Source of the DNA: Struthidea cinerea
Lineage: Eukaryota; Chordata; Aves; Passeriformes; Corcoracidae
Direction: 5' to 3'
DNA length: 64,000 nucleotides
Assembly: GCA_013397865.1 (NCBI GenBank)
Contig: VZTI01000609.1
Coordinates: 169,139 to 233,138 of the forward strand
The translations under genes and the position numbers were made by a program. Of the stretch, positions 63,913 to 64,000 are shown piece by piece. Each line of letters starts with the position of its first letter. The first letter of the stretch is position 1. Under the pieces are notes generated by a model. It saw only the letters and a program-made list of their open reading frames with translations, did not search any database and was not told the DNA's origin.

Positions 63913-64000
63913 GTTAAGTTTGAAAAGTCACACCTTGTCCTCAGTACCTCTGCTGCATCTTGAGGCAAAACACATATCTGTGTTGCACATTTTATTTCCA
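63913..64000. other. Window end, nothing seen
   Basis: The last 88 bases show no recognisable feature. Confidence 0.4.

Overview
The window reads as a gene-poor stretch of a bird chromosome. The sequence is AT-rich and full of homopolymer runs. I find no multi-exon protein-coding gene, rRNA, tRNA, operon or CRISPR array. The bird assignment rests on eight CR1 LINE 3'-end fragments. Several carry the avian-type tail (tandem ATTCTATGA-like 3' end, long antisense 5'-truncated copies). There is also an ERVL-like remnant and a compact solo LTR, and no mammalian SINEs or L1 were noticed. Species cannot be told from the sequence. Nearly all open reading frames are short and look like chance frames.

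Layout. Positions 1-9.7 kb hold unique AT-rich DNA, two CR1 copies (2.4 kb +, 7.2-7.8 kb -), one possible terminal exon (4.14-4.44 kb, +) and a 45-base assembly gap (8880-8924). An isolated, very CpG-dense island lies at about 9.76-10.13 kb and is the clearest promoter-like signal. From 10 to 31 kb the DNA is mostly unremarkable, with a C-run able to form a G-quadruplex on the other strand, a possible conserved regulatory block near 14.5 kb and a small CR1 tail at 26.7 kb. From 31 to 34.3 kb there is a transposon-rich cluster: about 0.9 kb of very old CR1 reverse-transcriptase region (-), a GC-richer segment, an ERVL-like LTR with a tRNA-Leu-type primer-binding-site match (-), and an unrecognised 120-codon open frame (-). 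At 36.5 kb there is a second ancient CR1 3' end. At 40988-41436 there is a solo LTR (-) with matching termini and a 4-bp target duplication. From 42 to 57 kb the DNA is again quiet, with a 168-codon chance-like frame or 3'UTR-like stretch at 44 kb and CR1 tails at 47.3 and 52.0 kb. The right end (57-64 kb) has three short + strand exon candidates with good splice signals, a CR1 at 60.4 kb and a long, almost perfect inverted repeat at 63.59-63.79 kb.

A speculative reading ties some of this together. The CpG island could be the promoter of a + strand transcript whose small 5' exons are at 57.4 kb or at 63.0 and 63.85 kb, with the main body beyond the right edge. That is inference only. The best candidates for something undescribed are the 199-bp inverted repeat, whose arms differ partly at decayed CpG sites, the orphan CpG island, and the unidentified frame at 33.86-34.22 kb. 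I see no convincing new multi-gene system here.
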